Origin: Lichenostomus cassidix
Lineage: Eukaryota; Chordata; Aves; Passeriformes; Meliphagidae
Length of the DNA stretch: 64,000 bases
Direction: 5' to 3'
Assembly (NCBI GenBank): GCA_008360975.2
Contig: CM039182.1
Span: 88,381,405 to 88,445,404, forward strand
In this document: piece by piece, positions 24,690-36,100 of the stretch
Layout of the letters: every line of letters starts with the position of its first letter
How positions within the stretch are numbered: position 1 is the stretch's first letter
Position numbers and translations under genes: made by a program
Notes under the pieces: generated by a model
The model's database searches: none
What the model saw: only the letters and a program-made list of their open reading frames with translations
Told to the model about the DNA's origin: nothing

Positions 24690-25380
24690 CAGATCTTACA
24701 GCATATTTGATGTGCCAGCAAACAGACTGGAGATTGTTTCATTTCAATTAGCCCCTTTGTTGCAAACAAAAGACTGACAAACACAGTGAGAGAGGGACAG
24801 GCGCATGGCACTTTTACTTTCCACTTTGCTTTTTATTTGATGATAGTCCTCTTATCACAGTCTCTCACCGATTCCCCTGCCTCGTGCCTGCTTCCTCCTT
24901 TGCCATACTTTATCTACTATTGTTCCCCTTGTATCGTCTTACTTGGGATCAAGTGATTCTCTCCAGCACAAAAATAAGAAGACGTATTCTTTTTCAGCCT
25001 CTTCTGATCTCCCAGGCTAATTGGCTCAGGTGTAAACCAAGCCAGCAGGGCTGTGACTTTGATGTGACACTTTAGAGCAGCGCACCTGGTAACATCCCTG
25101 TTTGTGTGTCAAATACCAGCCGGCCTTGCCTGCTGCTCAAACCCAGCTAATAAAAACGCTAGTAATCACGTTGTATTACAAGGCTCAAATTCATGCTGTT
25201 ACTATATTGCAAGGTTGTCATTAATTTTGCAGGGTGAACCTGGAATCCGATCCGACCTGTTTTTAATAAGTGTGGGTCTGTGTGGAACTGTGTAAGTGAG
25301 TGACAGAAAGGTGACTGCCAGCTGTTTCTTCTTTACATATGGTGTTACCCTTTGCTTTGATCAATAATGCTGTTTCACTT
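24690..25380. promoter_or_regulatory. Candidate conserved non-coding element with paired E-boxes
   Basis: A 0.7 kb block with balanced composition, scattered CpGs (near 24802, 25080, 25121, 25157, 25168, 25248 and 25253) and many factor-like motifs. CAGGTG at 25027-25032 and CACCTG at 25083-25088 form two ZEB/SNAI-type E-boxes about 50 bp apart. CTAATTGG lies near 25018, and CATTAATTTTG near 25218. Open frames at 24884-25075 and 25104-25295 cross it but show no domain. It is a good candidate for a developmental enhancer, pending conservation data. Confidence 0.35.
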
Positions 25381-25860
25381 TAAAAGAAACTCATTTTGTA
25401 AGGATGCAGAAGAGGGGCCTTCCTACCTCCCTTGTCCCCGTGGTTTACTTGTAAAGTATGCACAATTAGGGAAAGGTCAGTCAACAGTAAGTCATATCTT
25501 ACAATTTTGCTAGAGATTGTTTCCCTCTTTTCCTCTGTAGAGCTGGGCCTATCATTTAACAGTTGTTTTATTATTGTTGCTTGCAATGGTATTTGGTAGA
25601 GTTACAAACCTGGGTAAAGCCTAGGAAAAAAACAATACTTTAAAAAAATGTGCAAAAGAAGGTCACATCTAAAATTAATATATCAAAATTCTTCTGAATC
25701 ACAAAGACTTTTTAACTCCAGTCCAGTACCAATGTAATAATTCCTGCATATAATATTTATCAAACTATGCATATATATTTGCATATGCATCTTTGTATTT
25801 AAAATACTAAGTATTTGCTTTTTTATTCCAGGGAAAATATTAAATCTACCAAAATGCTGG

Positions 25861-25863
<3 letters not shown>

Positions 25864-25903
<40 letters not shown>
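25864..25903. repeat. (AT)n-(GTAT)n compound microsatellite
   Basis: About fourteen AT units pass into three GTAT units. The Tyr/Ile-repeat frames on both strands here (25683-25925 and 25815-26033) are made by the repeat. Confidence 0.93.
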
Positions 25904-27954
25904 TTATAACCATAAATTCCTGCAATATTTAACGAAGGTGTTATCAACAATGAATTTATTGTCTGATCAGCCAGGGACCACTAGAATTTGTATTGGTAGT
26001 TTAGGAATGCAGATAACTATAAGATCTTTATAGTCGTATAGAACTACAACTGTTTTTAGATGTAGAATTTTCATCAAATTACTTTTGATCATTGCTGTTG
26101 CTCCTTTTGGTCACAGTGGAGAAGTATTTTTGAATGCTGAGAGATAGAGACACATAGTACAGAAGCTAAAATGTATGAGAACTGGGTAAAAGTTAAGCTC
26201 CTAAGTAATTAACTAAACAGATTAGTGGCTTTTTGAAATTGAATTAAAATTATAAAAAATATCTGGAGATACTGGGGAAAAAATCTAAAATCTATAAACT
26301 GAAAATTAAAAGGAAAAAAAAACATTGAAAGTGGAGAAAATATGCATTAAATGTTCCTTTTCTTTTCTTTTTTTTTGTCCACCCATGGAGCACACATTTG
26401 AACTTTCAGTGTTACAGTATGGCCAGGAGTTCTTAGAAGAATGCTGGAAATTAGCAGCTCAATCTGAGCTCCTCAGCATCACAAAGTGAGCCATTAAGTG
26501 CTCTATCTGCACTGCAGACGTTGTCTGTAATGACTAACACAAACCTCTCAGATCTTCCCAAAACAGAGGAGCTTTGTACTGCCATAAATAAGTCCCTGTA
26601 AATTAAAATTCATTATGCTTGTAGACAAGAACTGTAAATTCACAATCTCCATTACATATGTTTTTTAAATATGAAAATAATAATGGTTCACATGAAGATT
26701 TTTTCTGCTAAAATTTCTCCAAATTTTGCAAACAGTAATTTGCTGTTAGGCTCAGTTGTATCTAATGTTTTCTTGAATCTGTGTATGCAAAAGGGCTGAA
26801 AAGCACACTAAGGGTATGTAAGGCAAACCAAACTGAAAAACCTCTCAGACATTACCTGTAAAACCAAAGAGAAGTAAATAATTTTACACAACCTTTACAT
26901 CTTCAATATACTCGTGATGTAAGAAGTGCAAAACCAAAGTAATTCATTTGATTAAAATTAATCCAAAGTGTGAATAAATATATAACTAGTAAAAAAAAAA
27001 AAGAAACCTGAAACACATGCAACAAGAAGACAAAACAATTTAGCACTCTTTTGGAATGTATGCTTAGACATCTTTGTTACCTGTCCATTTCAGATTACTT
27101 GATCTGTAACCTCACATCCTTTTCTGATCACTTCATTATTAGAAAGAGAGTGAGAAGTTGGAGGTAGCTCAAAGGAATGCAAAGAAAAATATTAATTGAT
27201 AGACAGAAATTCTTGATTTATATGTCCAAAGCTTCATGTCATTATGGCAATAGAAGTATTTAGGGTTTTTACATTTGTTTCCTGTATTGACTTCAGTGAG
27301 AACATTAATAGACTCTCACAGAAACAACCATGAACTGGTGTCAGGCACAGATCAGAAGATCAGTGTCGCAACTGAAGGGATATTTTGAGGAACTGAGAGC
27401 AAAACACTAACAATTACTCTAGAAAGTGAGCTAAAAGTTGCATATACAGAAAAAGTTTCCTTGCAGTTTGGCTTTCACACTGGTGAAACCTTCATCATTT
27501 ATACTTTTAAACCTGCACAGAACAACCCAGTGATGAAGAAAGATAAAGGAGGGACACAATTTCTGTCCCACCTTCCTGACTCTTGAGAGGTTGGTGACCA
27601 CTGAAATCACTGAGTTCAGTGATGCTGTGTTTTTTATCTTTCTAGAGGAAGTTTCCTAGAAGTGTGACAAACTTTTAACGTGGTTGTGAATATACATGCA
27701 TGTATTGAAGTAAATTTTTTAAAAAATTTGGGAACAAATTTATTTTACTAACGACTATTCTACATCCTCCAACAAATGTCCAGCCCTACCCATTATTTAA
27801 AAGCATGCTTTACTATATTATTTGCATTAATCTGTCCTTTATTTGCTTGTTTAAATGAAAAACTTGCCTCACTGCTTTCTTTGGAGTAACCATCAGAAAC
27901 AAAAGGCGCCAGCCCTGTCTAGTTTTTCTGGTTAACTGAAATCTGCAAGACGAA

Positions 27955-27983
27955 ACTCCATTCCCTAGTACTCCATTCCCTAG
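27955..27983. repeat. 15-bp tandem duplication
   Basis: The unit ACTCCATTCCCTAGT at 27955-27969 is repeated at 27970-27983, with only the last base differing. A third partial copy (ACTCCC) follows near 27985. It looks like a small replication-slippage duplication. Confidence 0.85.
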
Positions 27984-30900
27984 AAACTCCCTATATAACT
28001 CAGAAATGTAAGTTTCTGTAAGATTTTCTGTTCTTCATTGTTTTTCTTGCTTGTTTTGTTTTCCTTTCTTTCCTAGAAGTAAGAAACTTCATTTTGGTCT
28101 ACCTCCCACCATTGACCTGGTAACACATCATCATATTTTCTTCTTTGATTTGCATTCCTCCCTCTTATCTATTTTCATCACTTTCTCTTATCTATTTCAT
28201 ATAATATATGCACAACCTTTTTACCCTTAAGGCTAACAAGGCAGGGGTCTATCCAGTCTCCACAAAGATTGTTTGGTTTTGATTTCTTGGCCCTGAATGC
28301 CAGCCAGAACACTACGCAGTTAGAGCAGTGACATCGATGTATGTGAAGTAACCAAGGAAAATTTTTACTGCTGTTTTGTGGATGAACAGACTTTCTGCAG
28401 ATTTTATTTCCAATTTCTGGTACCCTCATTTAGATGACTGGGTCAAGTGCAATGCTGGGAGGAAGGGAGGGATGGAGAGAGACACTGCCTCTTTCCTTTG
28501 AGAGGAAATTAATATGTTGGGACAGAAAGGTTTGGAGACCTCAGGGTGTGGTGGAAAAAGCCCATAAATCTTGGACCAAGTAGCTCCTGCAGAGAAATTG
28601 GGAGACCACAGGAAAAAGCAAGGATCAAACAAGCAGGCTTCTAAAGGGATGAAAATAAAGTAGCAGGGACCAGAGGGAATGAGGACTGAATTGCTTGCCT
28701 AGGAGAAAGATAGAAAGCACAGGCAGACAGCTGGTTGTAGAAACCATTTTTATTTCTATTCTGTCTTCCTTGCTTGCTTTGAGTTCACTCAAAGAATACT
28801 CCTTGCACTTATTATGAAGATTATTATTAAGAGTGTCACTAATGGAAGCATCAGAAGCCTTTTGATCTCTTTTTAGAGCTCCTTTCCAGAGGTCATTTAG
28901 GTAGATCTACCTCAAGATTTCAGTCCACAGAAAGTCCTGCCACAGGAACATGTCAGACTAGGTCAGATGGCAGCCAAAAATGAATATCCTACCTTAGCTT
29001 AATATTCAGATCTGTTTCTTTTAAAAACACTGTCACATTTTCATCTGTTTTGTTTTGTGCATCTCTTGAATATTCAGATGAATTGTGGTTAGTTTTCTGA
29101 TCTCTCTCCCAAAATTTATGAAAGACCTTAAGAAACAAAAAATGAGAGAGATGACCTTGTATGGGGACAAGCAGAGTAGCTACTGTTAGTTTTCCTGTTA
29201 AATGGCTTCTGACTTGAGTGTAACCACAGTGTGTTCTACATCCAGCAGTATGTCTTTTAAGAAAAAACTGGTTATTTTAGTAAATATATTACCTACTCCT
29301 TTCCCATTTATATGGCCCGATAACCAATATGGCTGTGCTTGGCATTTTTTAAGAACTGTGTGAGTTTTTGGTAACAGAAAAGTTATTTCTCTTACTTGTA
29401 AAACCATCTTCTGGGGTCTTTGAATCCTCTAATGATTGTAACAAATCTACACAATGTTTAACCAATCCATCACGTGTTATTTTCTCATTATCTTCATTTT
29501 CAGGGCATAATTCTGCCTCTGAAACTATGAATCTCATTATATTTTTATAACTTATTTATAATTAGTGCATTGAATAAAGATCATGATGTTTCCTTACAGA
29601 ATAAAATGTGATTAGAATCTAGGTTTCTTTTTGGTATTTTTTGGCATTCCCGTCATTCTTGTATAGCCTGCTGTGCATACTAACTCTCAAGCTGCAGTAT
29701 TTGATGCCCAACTAATCTGCAAATTTACCTCACCTCCAGAACTTGAAGCAGTCTTTAGTTTTATATTCCTTGCATTTACTGTTTTCCATAATATGTGGAA
29801 ATTCACACCATCCCTTTGAAAAAGAGATTTTTTTAAGAACTGCTTGATGAAATAATGAGCTAGGTAAGGCTGTGACACAGTACTGATTTTGTCAGAGAAC
29901 CTAGGAAATTTTCCAAACCCACAATTTTCTTTCCCTTTAGTATTTTCTGTCTTTTGGGCCTTGTGATTTCTTATTTTACATTCTGCTACCATGCCTCAGT
30001 GACTCATCTTGTTCTTTGGATTAGCTTTCTGTGTGTCTTATTTTTCTGAAGATATTTATTCTGTTTTGTTTCTTCTTTACATTTAAGAAATCAGTTTGTA
30101 TTTCCTGCTTCAAGAAAGTCCTTAATATCATCCATTTCCTTCTCTACCCTAAAGCTACAACAGATCATGAAACATTTGTTCCCATCTCTTCTCCAAAAGA
30201 GTTTCTTATTTTTTTTCTATTTGTAGAAAGGATCCAAAGGTTTACAGTCACATTAACACTTTCAGATCTGAGAGTATTTTTCTTTTTCATGATCCTACTT
30301 TCCATTTGCTAAGAATTCTCCACTTGTATCCTTCCATCTTCACATCTTTTATTTAAATGAGAAACCTGCTGCTATTTGGTTGGTTTTGGTTGGATTTTTT
30401 TTTGTGTTCAATTCCCCAAAGTAGACTTAATTTTATGAAATTTTATCTCTTTGGAGATTAATTCAGCTAAGTTTCTCTTCTTTTCTGTAGTAAATGCTGT
30501 TTCCCTCTCTGCTAGCTGGCTGTAGATGGCTCTGTACCCATTACAATATTCAACTATAGTCACTGCTTTCAAAATTATCCAGCTTGGATTTTTTCTTTTT
30601 AGTGAAGCTGAAATGTTTCAGTAAAAGATAATTTTGTTAAAAAGCAATGCTATTTCTCGTAAGTCAACCAAAGGCTGTCCTTTCCTGGGCACTCAGTGTC
30701 TTCTGTCTATGTTTCACCCTTATTGGAATTTTCATTCTGTGTCTGTTTTCATTTTCAGTACATTTCTTCTTTTCCTTCTGCTTTTTCTGAAGATTAAATA
30801 CTATTATTCCTGTCTTGCAGATTATTGCCTCGATATTCACAATGCCTTTTTTTTTTTCTTCAGGCATAGTACACCTGAAGAAACGGTATAAAGTTCTTTA

Positions 30901-31049
30901 ACCTCTAATTCTGCTACATCTTTGCTTTCACACAAGGTGAGGTTGATCATATAGCTATAGGTGAATGCTATCTTTAGAGTATAGCAAAACACTATAAATT
31001 TTTGGTGCTTTCTGAAGCCATGTACATGCATGCATTTTGTTGAGTAACT

Positions 31050-31260
31050 TTGATGCTGCTGAACTTTGAGCTATGATCTTCTTGAGCCACTCAAATGAAA
31101 ATGAATATTTTCTTGACCTGATACAATTAATTAGGAATGCATTAACATTAGAGTAGTTTTTCTAATGTATATGCTGTTTTATTCATTAAGGTTGATTTTA
31201 ATTTTCTAATTCATTTTTCCTGATCACTTTATCTGATTAGCTTGTTCCAAATATTTGAGT
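31050..31260. promoter_or_regulatory. AT-rich homeodomain-motif segment
   Basis: The segment holds CAATTAATTAGG near 31126, CATTAAC, TTCATTAAGG, CTAATTCATT and GATTAGC motifs with no long homopolymer. It may be a conserved regulatory element, but composition alone could give these motifs, so support is weak. Confidence 0.2.
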
Positions 31261-33100
31261 TCAGAGATTGTTGTGAGGATAAACCTGAAATAACTTTGTG
31301 GTATCATGCTTCTCTCTTTTCCAGATCATTAGAATACAAATGAACAGTGCTGATCTTTGGGCAGGACACTGAGGCATCTTGACTTCACTTTTTTCCTACT
31401 CTGAAACTTGCCATTTATTCCCCTTCTTCCTGACCGTGGTGCCATTTGTGCAACATTGTCTTCAGCAAGAGGACTTTTCCCAAAGACTTTGTGAAGGTTC
31501 TTACATATTGCTACAGGCAGTCCTTTTTCCACTACTTTGTCAGTACTTCCAAGCAGTCTTAATGCATTTTTGTACCCTTACTTGTACCTCTCCTCATACA
31601 CACGTGTTCTATATTAAGTCCTGCATTACTTCACTCAGCTACCTCCCAACCCTGGTTTCATGCAATTACCTTCACAAATAGACCGTTTCAACTCTCTTTA
31701 TGCAGGACTCCTCTTTTGTTTTCCACTGGCCTACCCTGACCTGATTTCAGTGAGGTCAAGAACTGTTCTGAAATCCCATTAATCCCAGCCATGATTACAC
31801 CACATCTGGCTATCAGTATTGGGCTAGCTGCTGTCTTCAAATACTGCATGATCGGCTGTTTCTGTAAAGCACCACAGAAAATCTTGCATTTAAAGAAGTT
31901 TGGAAAAGCTAAAGAACACATGGGCTGACACAAGCATTTGAAAAGGTTCATGAATGTCAAACTTTTTTTCCCTCTTATTTATGTTCGTCTCCCCATAAAT
32001 GCATTGAAATTGAGTGATTTTTGAAAACCCGTCTTGGAGTACAATACTGTACTAATCAAGATTTTTGACGACTTACAAAACCCATTATGAATTCCTCAGA
32101 ATGAAAAAGTTTAAGGATAAACTTAAAGAGAATTAACAAAAAAAGTCAGGAATGTAAATATGTAGTTTGGACACCCAAACTACTGTATTTTAGTGAGGTT
32201 GTAAAGCTGTTAATTTTAAAGATATGAGAGATTATTTTCCTTTCTTTTTCTAATTTTTTTCATAGGCCCTTCACTGGAGGTAAAGAAGGGGAGTCACTCA
32301 GAAAAATTCTTAGTATTTCCAGTGGAAGTTAAACCACTTTGCCTTGCAATATCAGGAACAGAAAGCTTATCCTGAATATATGTCTAAGAACTGAGGAAAA
32401 AAAGGCATTATGTTTCAGAATCTTTCACTAATAGGAAAAATGTATTAAATCTGCTGACAATATCAAGACTATGTTTACCGCAACTGATTTTTTTTTTTGA
32501 GACCTTAGCATTACATCAGCATATTTGGATCAGCTCAGTTGCTCATTAGCATCACTAGCTCCCATCCAATATTACCTGGGAAAAGCACTGAAGAAGAGAG
32601 TAAAAGAGGACAAAGTGTGCAGTAACTTGCTCATTTCTATTTCCAGCTTCCAGAGGAAAGCTAAGCTACTGCATTTAATAGCACTTGAGAAACCTCCTTT
32701 CCCATGAAGTTGTCTAACTGCATTTTAACTCACACAGACTTTTGAAGTGTAAAACATCCTGTAGCAGCAAGCTTCAGGTTTGTAGGGGAGAGGTGATTTC
32801 TCTTTTTTTTTAAATTTTATTTTAAATATAACCTAGGAAGATTCCCTTAGAAGAAATGGATGAGACACAGTTTCTGACGGAGAGACTTTTACTCTCAGAG
32901 AGAAAGGCAAAGATGAAATTATCTTCAAAAGTTGAAAAGTCAATTCATGTTTTAGCAACCTGAGAGGAGAATGTTGACACCAGGTAGATCAGGAAGTTGA
33001 GGGGAGCTGCACAAAAAACTATATCTTGATTCTTTGTTTTTTCTTCCCTTTTGTTTCTTCATTGGGAAAACTGTGATGAAAACTAATTCTTTTAATACTT

Positions 33101-36100
33101 TTACCATCTGTTGCATTGTGGTTGGGACAAGTTCTTTTCCCCAGATTCACATCTGGGGAGAAGACAATCAACTCTGTTCTGCCTTGGCTTGTTTATCCTT
33201 ATGAAGGTGTCATGCTCACAGAACTGTTCCCTGGCCAGCCTGCTTACAATTCCTTTCTCATCTGGCCTGACTCTAATTTTAGTCTTGGGGTCAGTGGGTG
33301 TGATATGTTTGGAGAACATTTTATGGGTTCCTTTCCTAAAACACTTCCCATAATCAGTAGAAGTTATAGTTTGTAAAAACACCTACCTATTGTTGCTGAA
33401 ACAGTTATATTTCACAAAGTCTTGTTTCTTAATCCATTGAGGGCACCAATTAGTCTTTTTTTCCTATCTGCTCTCTGACCTTTGACTTGCCTGTCAAGCA
33501 TAATCCATCCTGATGAGGAATCTCCCAATGAATTACTTTTCTACTCAGTGAAATGCAAAAGAATTTTTTACTCTGCAATGGCAATGAATAGCAGGTCTGG
33601 ATCAAAAAATAACCATGGTCCATATATTGTTTTAAAAAATGGGTCCTTAGATAATATGATGGGAACAAGAATCTGCTAACTTAATCAGATTTTCTGGTTT
33701 TTTAGGAGAAAACAACAATGAAGTGTCTTTCCTCATTCTCCAGAGACGAAGGAGGTGGTGAAAAGGTCAAACAGGGCACATTTACCACAGAAAGTGCCCA
33801 TGGCTGCCACATACTCCCAAGTAGTACTTGCAGGTGGAACCAGTGATGTGAAAGAGGGAAGGGGCCTTGACTCTGAGTGACAACAGAGGGATGGAATTAA
33901 CAGCTATTAACAATAACTAACTAACTGTTACAACTAGTACAGATCATTAATTGGTAAGCAGTGACCGTTATGCTTCACAGAACAGGAAAGTTGGTCAGAT
34001 GGACCAAGAAACATGAATGAAAAGTGTAGCCCATAAACCAAGCCATCAGGTTAGGGACTTCCTCTTCTCTTCAGCTGGACATAGGAAAACTCCAGGGTCA
34101 TGTGTCCCAGTCTCACACCTTCTGATCTACCAGCAAGAATTCCAGACCAAATTTGTTCTTTTCTGGAATTCATGTAAAAAGTACCTTTGCTAACCTGCTA
34201 CCAATAAGTACAGTCAGCTTACCCTTGGCTACCCAGATGTAGCAAAACATGAAGTGATGAGGAGTCAAAAACAAGACCGGCAGAGGCAGAGGGACTCCTG
34301 CATTACTCCCTGCCATCTTTTGGTTCAGCTATATGGTCTCTTTCATGACACACTGAAGAGTCCCTAATACTGTATAGGAGGTACAAAAACATAATTTGAT
34401 GGTTTGCTCTTACAAAGAAATATGTGAAATTATAATTCCAAGAGTACTCTGGAGAATGTTGAGGGGTCCATCTCTCTTTGTCTCATCACTTCAGCTCTAG
34501 ACTGAATAACCTACAGCCGGCATGAAAAACTCTTGGCATAAAGTACCTCTGACTGAAGCAAAAAAATAGTGAGTTGTACCATTGTTTGATCTGAGGTTCC
34601 CTGAGACATGATAGAGATAAGGAGGGTTGAGTCTAGTACGTTTTGAAAGGCCCAGAGTGTACTGCTAGTAGGAAAAAAATTACCTGGTCAAGTGGATATA
34701 TTATCAGACTTTTATAAAGAACTAGAAAAAGACAGTTGATGACAAAACCAAGGAACTTGTGAACTCTACATACTTGTCAAATGCTGACCATGAAGAAACT
34801 GAAGTCACCAGAACTTCCAAAGCAGAACTCCCTCTCGGCTCCCAAGATGGAACGCCAAGATGCCAATGTGTCTCCAATAAGTTTTTAGAAGACAGACTGT
34901 CTTGCCATCTGATTGGTTAACTATCTAGATTTACCACTCTGTCAACAGATTTGTTGTCTCTGAGTGGTAGCAGAAGTCAAGAAAACTGAGATGGATAAGG
35001 CTTCTACAACCTTCCAGTCCAAATGAGTAAGTGCCCATTGTCTTTGCCAGGCAACGGCATCATGTTATTTCCAAGCCTCTCTCATTTGCTCTCTCAGCAG
35101 ATGCTGACTAAAAGACAGAGCAATAAACCCCACATATTTCTCCATCTACTGAGAGGGACATTACAGCAACTTGAGCCACATCAGGTAGCATGCTATCAGT
35201 TAGAAAGCTGACCAGTGTCAGTCAGAAAAATGTCTGAGCCTAAAGCCAAGAATAAATAATGATTTCCAGCTCAAGACTCTCTGGTTGATCGGCTGAAATA
35301 CTTTGTCTTGCAGTGTTGTGGGGAATTTCTGGCGTTTTTGTCATGGTATTTACCATGAGGGGCTGTTGTAATCAACTGGATTGTAGTAACGGCATCTGCA
35401 TCATAGATATTATTTGGACAGGTGCAATGTGCCAATTAAAACATAAACAAACAGAAAATGCTTAGATTCACTCCAGCAGTTTAATTTTTTTCTCAATCCT
35501 AAAGTCAATTTGCAATTAATTTAATACTAAAGCAGAAATGACAGATGATCTAATTGTTAATGTGGTACAAGTTTAGAAAGACATTAGACTACCATTCTGG
35601 AGAACTGTTGCACATAATTGCTCAGGTGTTGAGAACACATTTCATTCCCCCTGCTGTGCAAGGACTTCTGTTCCTGGATTTTCTTTCAATGGTTCACCCA
35701 GAAGTGGGATTAAAAAGAGAAACCTAATGATAATGAATTGAATTGTTCACATCTAAAGGGGCTGATTGGCAGGATGCTGGAAACAAAGAGATCCCTGACG
35801 ATGGTTAAAAAAAACAAAAGTAATTGGATTACACAAAGAAAATAAGATAAACATTCATTAAAATTACAGTAACAGACTGTGATTAATGAGCATATACAAG
35901 TGCAAGCAGCGCATATTCTTTAGACCCTGCAAGGCCTACATCCAGTGGTATAATTAATAATTTTTAATTGTTTAGTAAGTAATTGTTATGTTCTTCCCAG
36001 TTCAAAAGATGTGAACTTGTTTTCCCTAACCTGATTTTATCTGTGACTATGGAGTCATCAAAGGTATTGTAATTGGTACTAAAGTTCAACCTGCCCTATT

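Larger units (their letters stand above)
19501..26999. other. Non-coding stretch 19.5-27.0 kb
   Basis: No gene is supported. The first 0.5 kb is less AT-rich than its surroundings and carries the longest open frame of the window (19512-19973, minus, 153 codons), whose product is Cys/Ser/Leu-rich without a known domain. AT microsatellites lie at 21145-21170 and 25864-25891. Candidate regulatory blocks at 21480-21735 and 24690-25380 are listed separately. At 20200-20345 there is another low-repeat, somewhat GC-richer block that could be conserved. A palindrome with clustered AATCCT motifs lies at 22831-22896. Confidence 0.6.
27000..33100. other. Non-coding stretch 27.0-33.1 kb
   Basis: No gene is supported. 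The stretch is AT-rich unique DNA with T-rich sections (28020-28075, 30030-30080, 30397-30402, 30847-30859). There is a short 15-bp direct duplication at 27955-27983 and an AT-rich, homeodomain-motif-rich segment at about 31050-31260. Open frames are all about 100 codons or fewer, many Phe- or Lys-rich from homopolymer runs. Confidence 0.6.

Noticed and set aside
33101..33382. Calling the triple-open segment an LTR
   Set aside because: I could not identify a paired copy, terminal TG/CA with target duplications, or a polyadenylation signal in the right place, so it is left unassigned.
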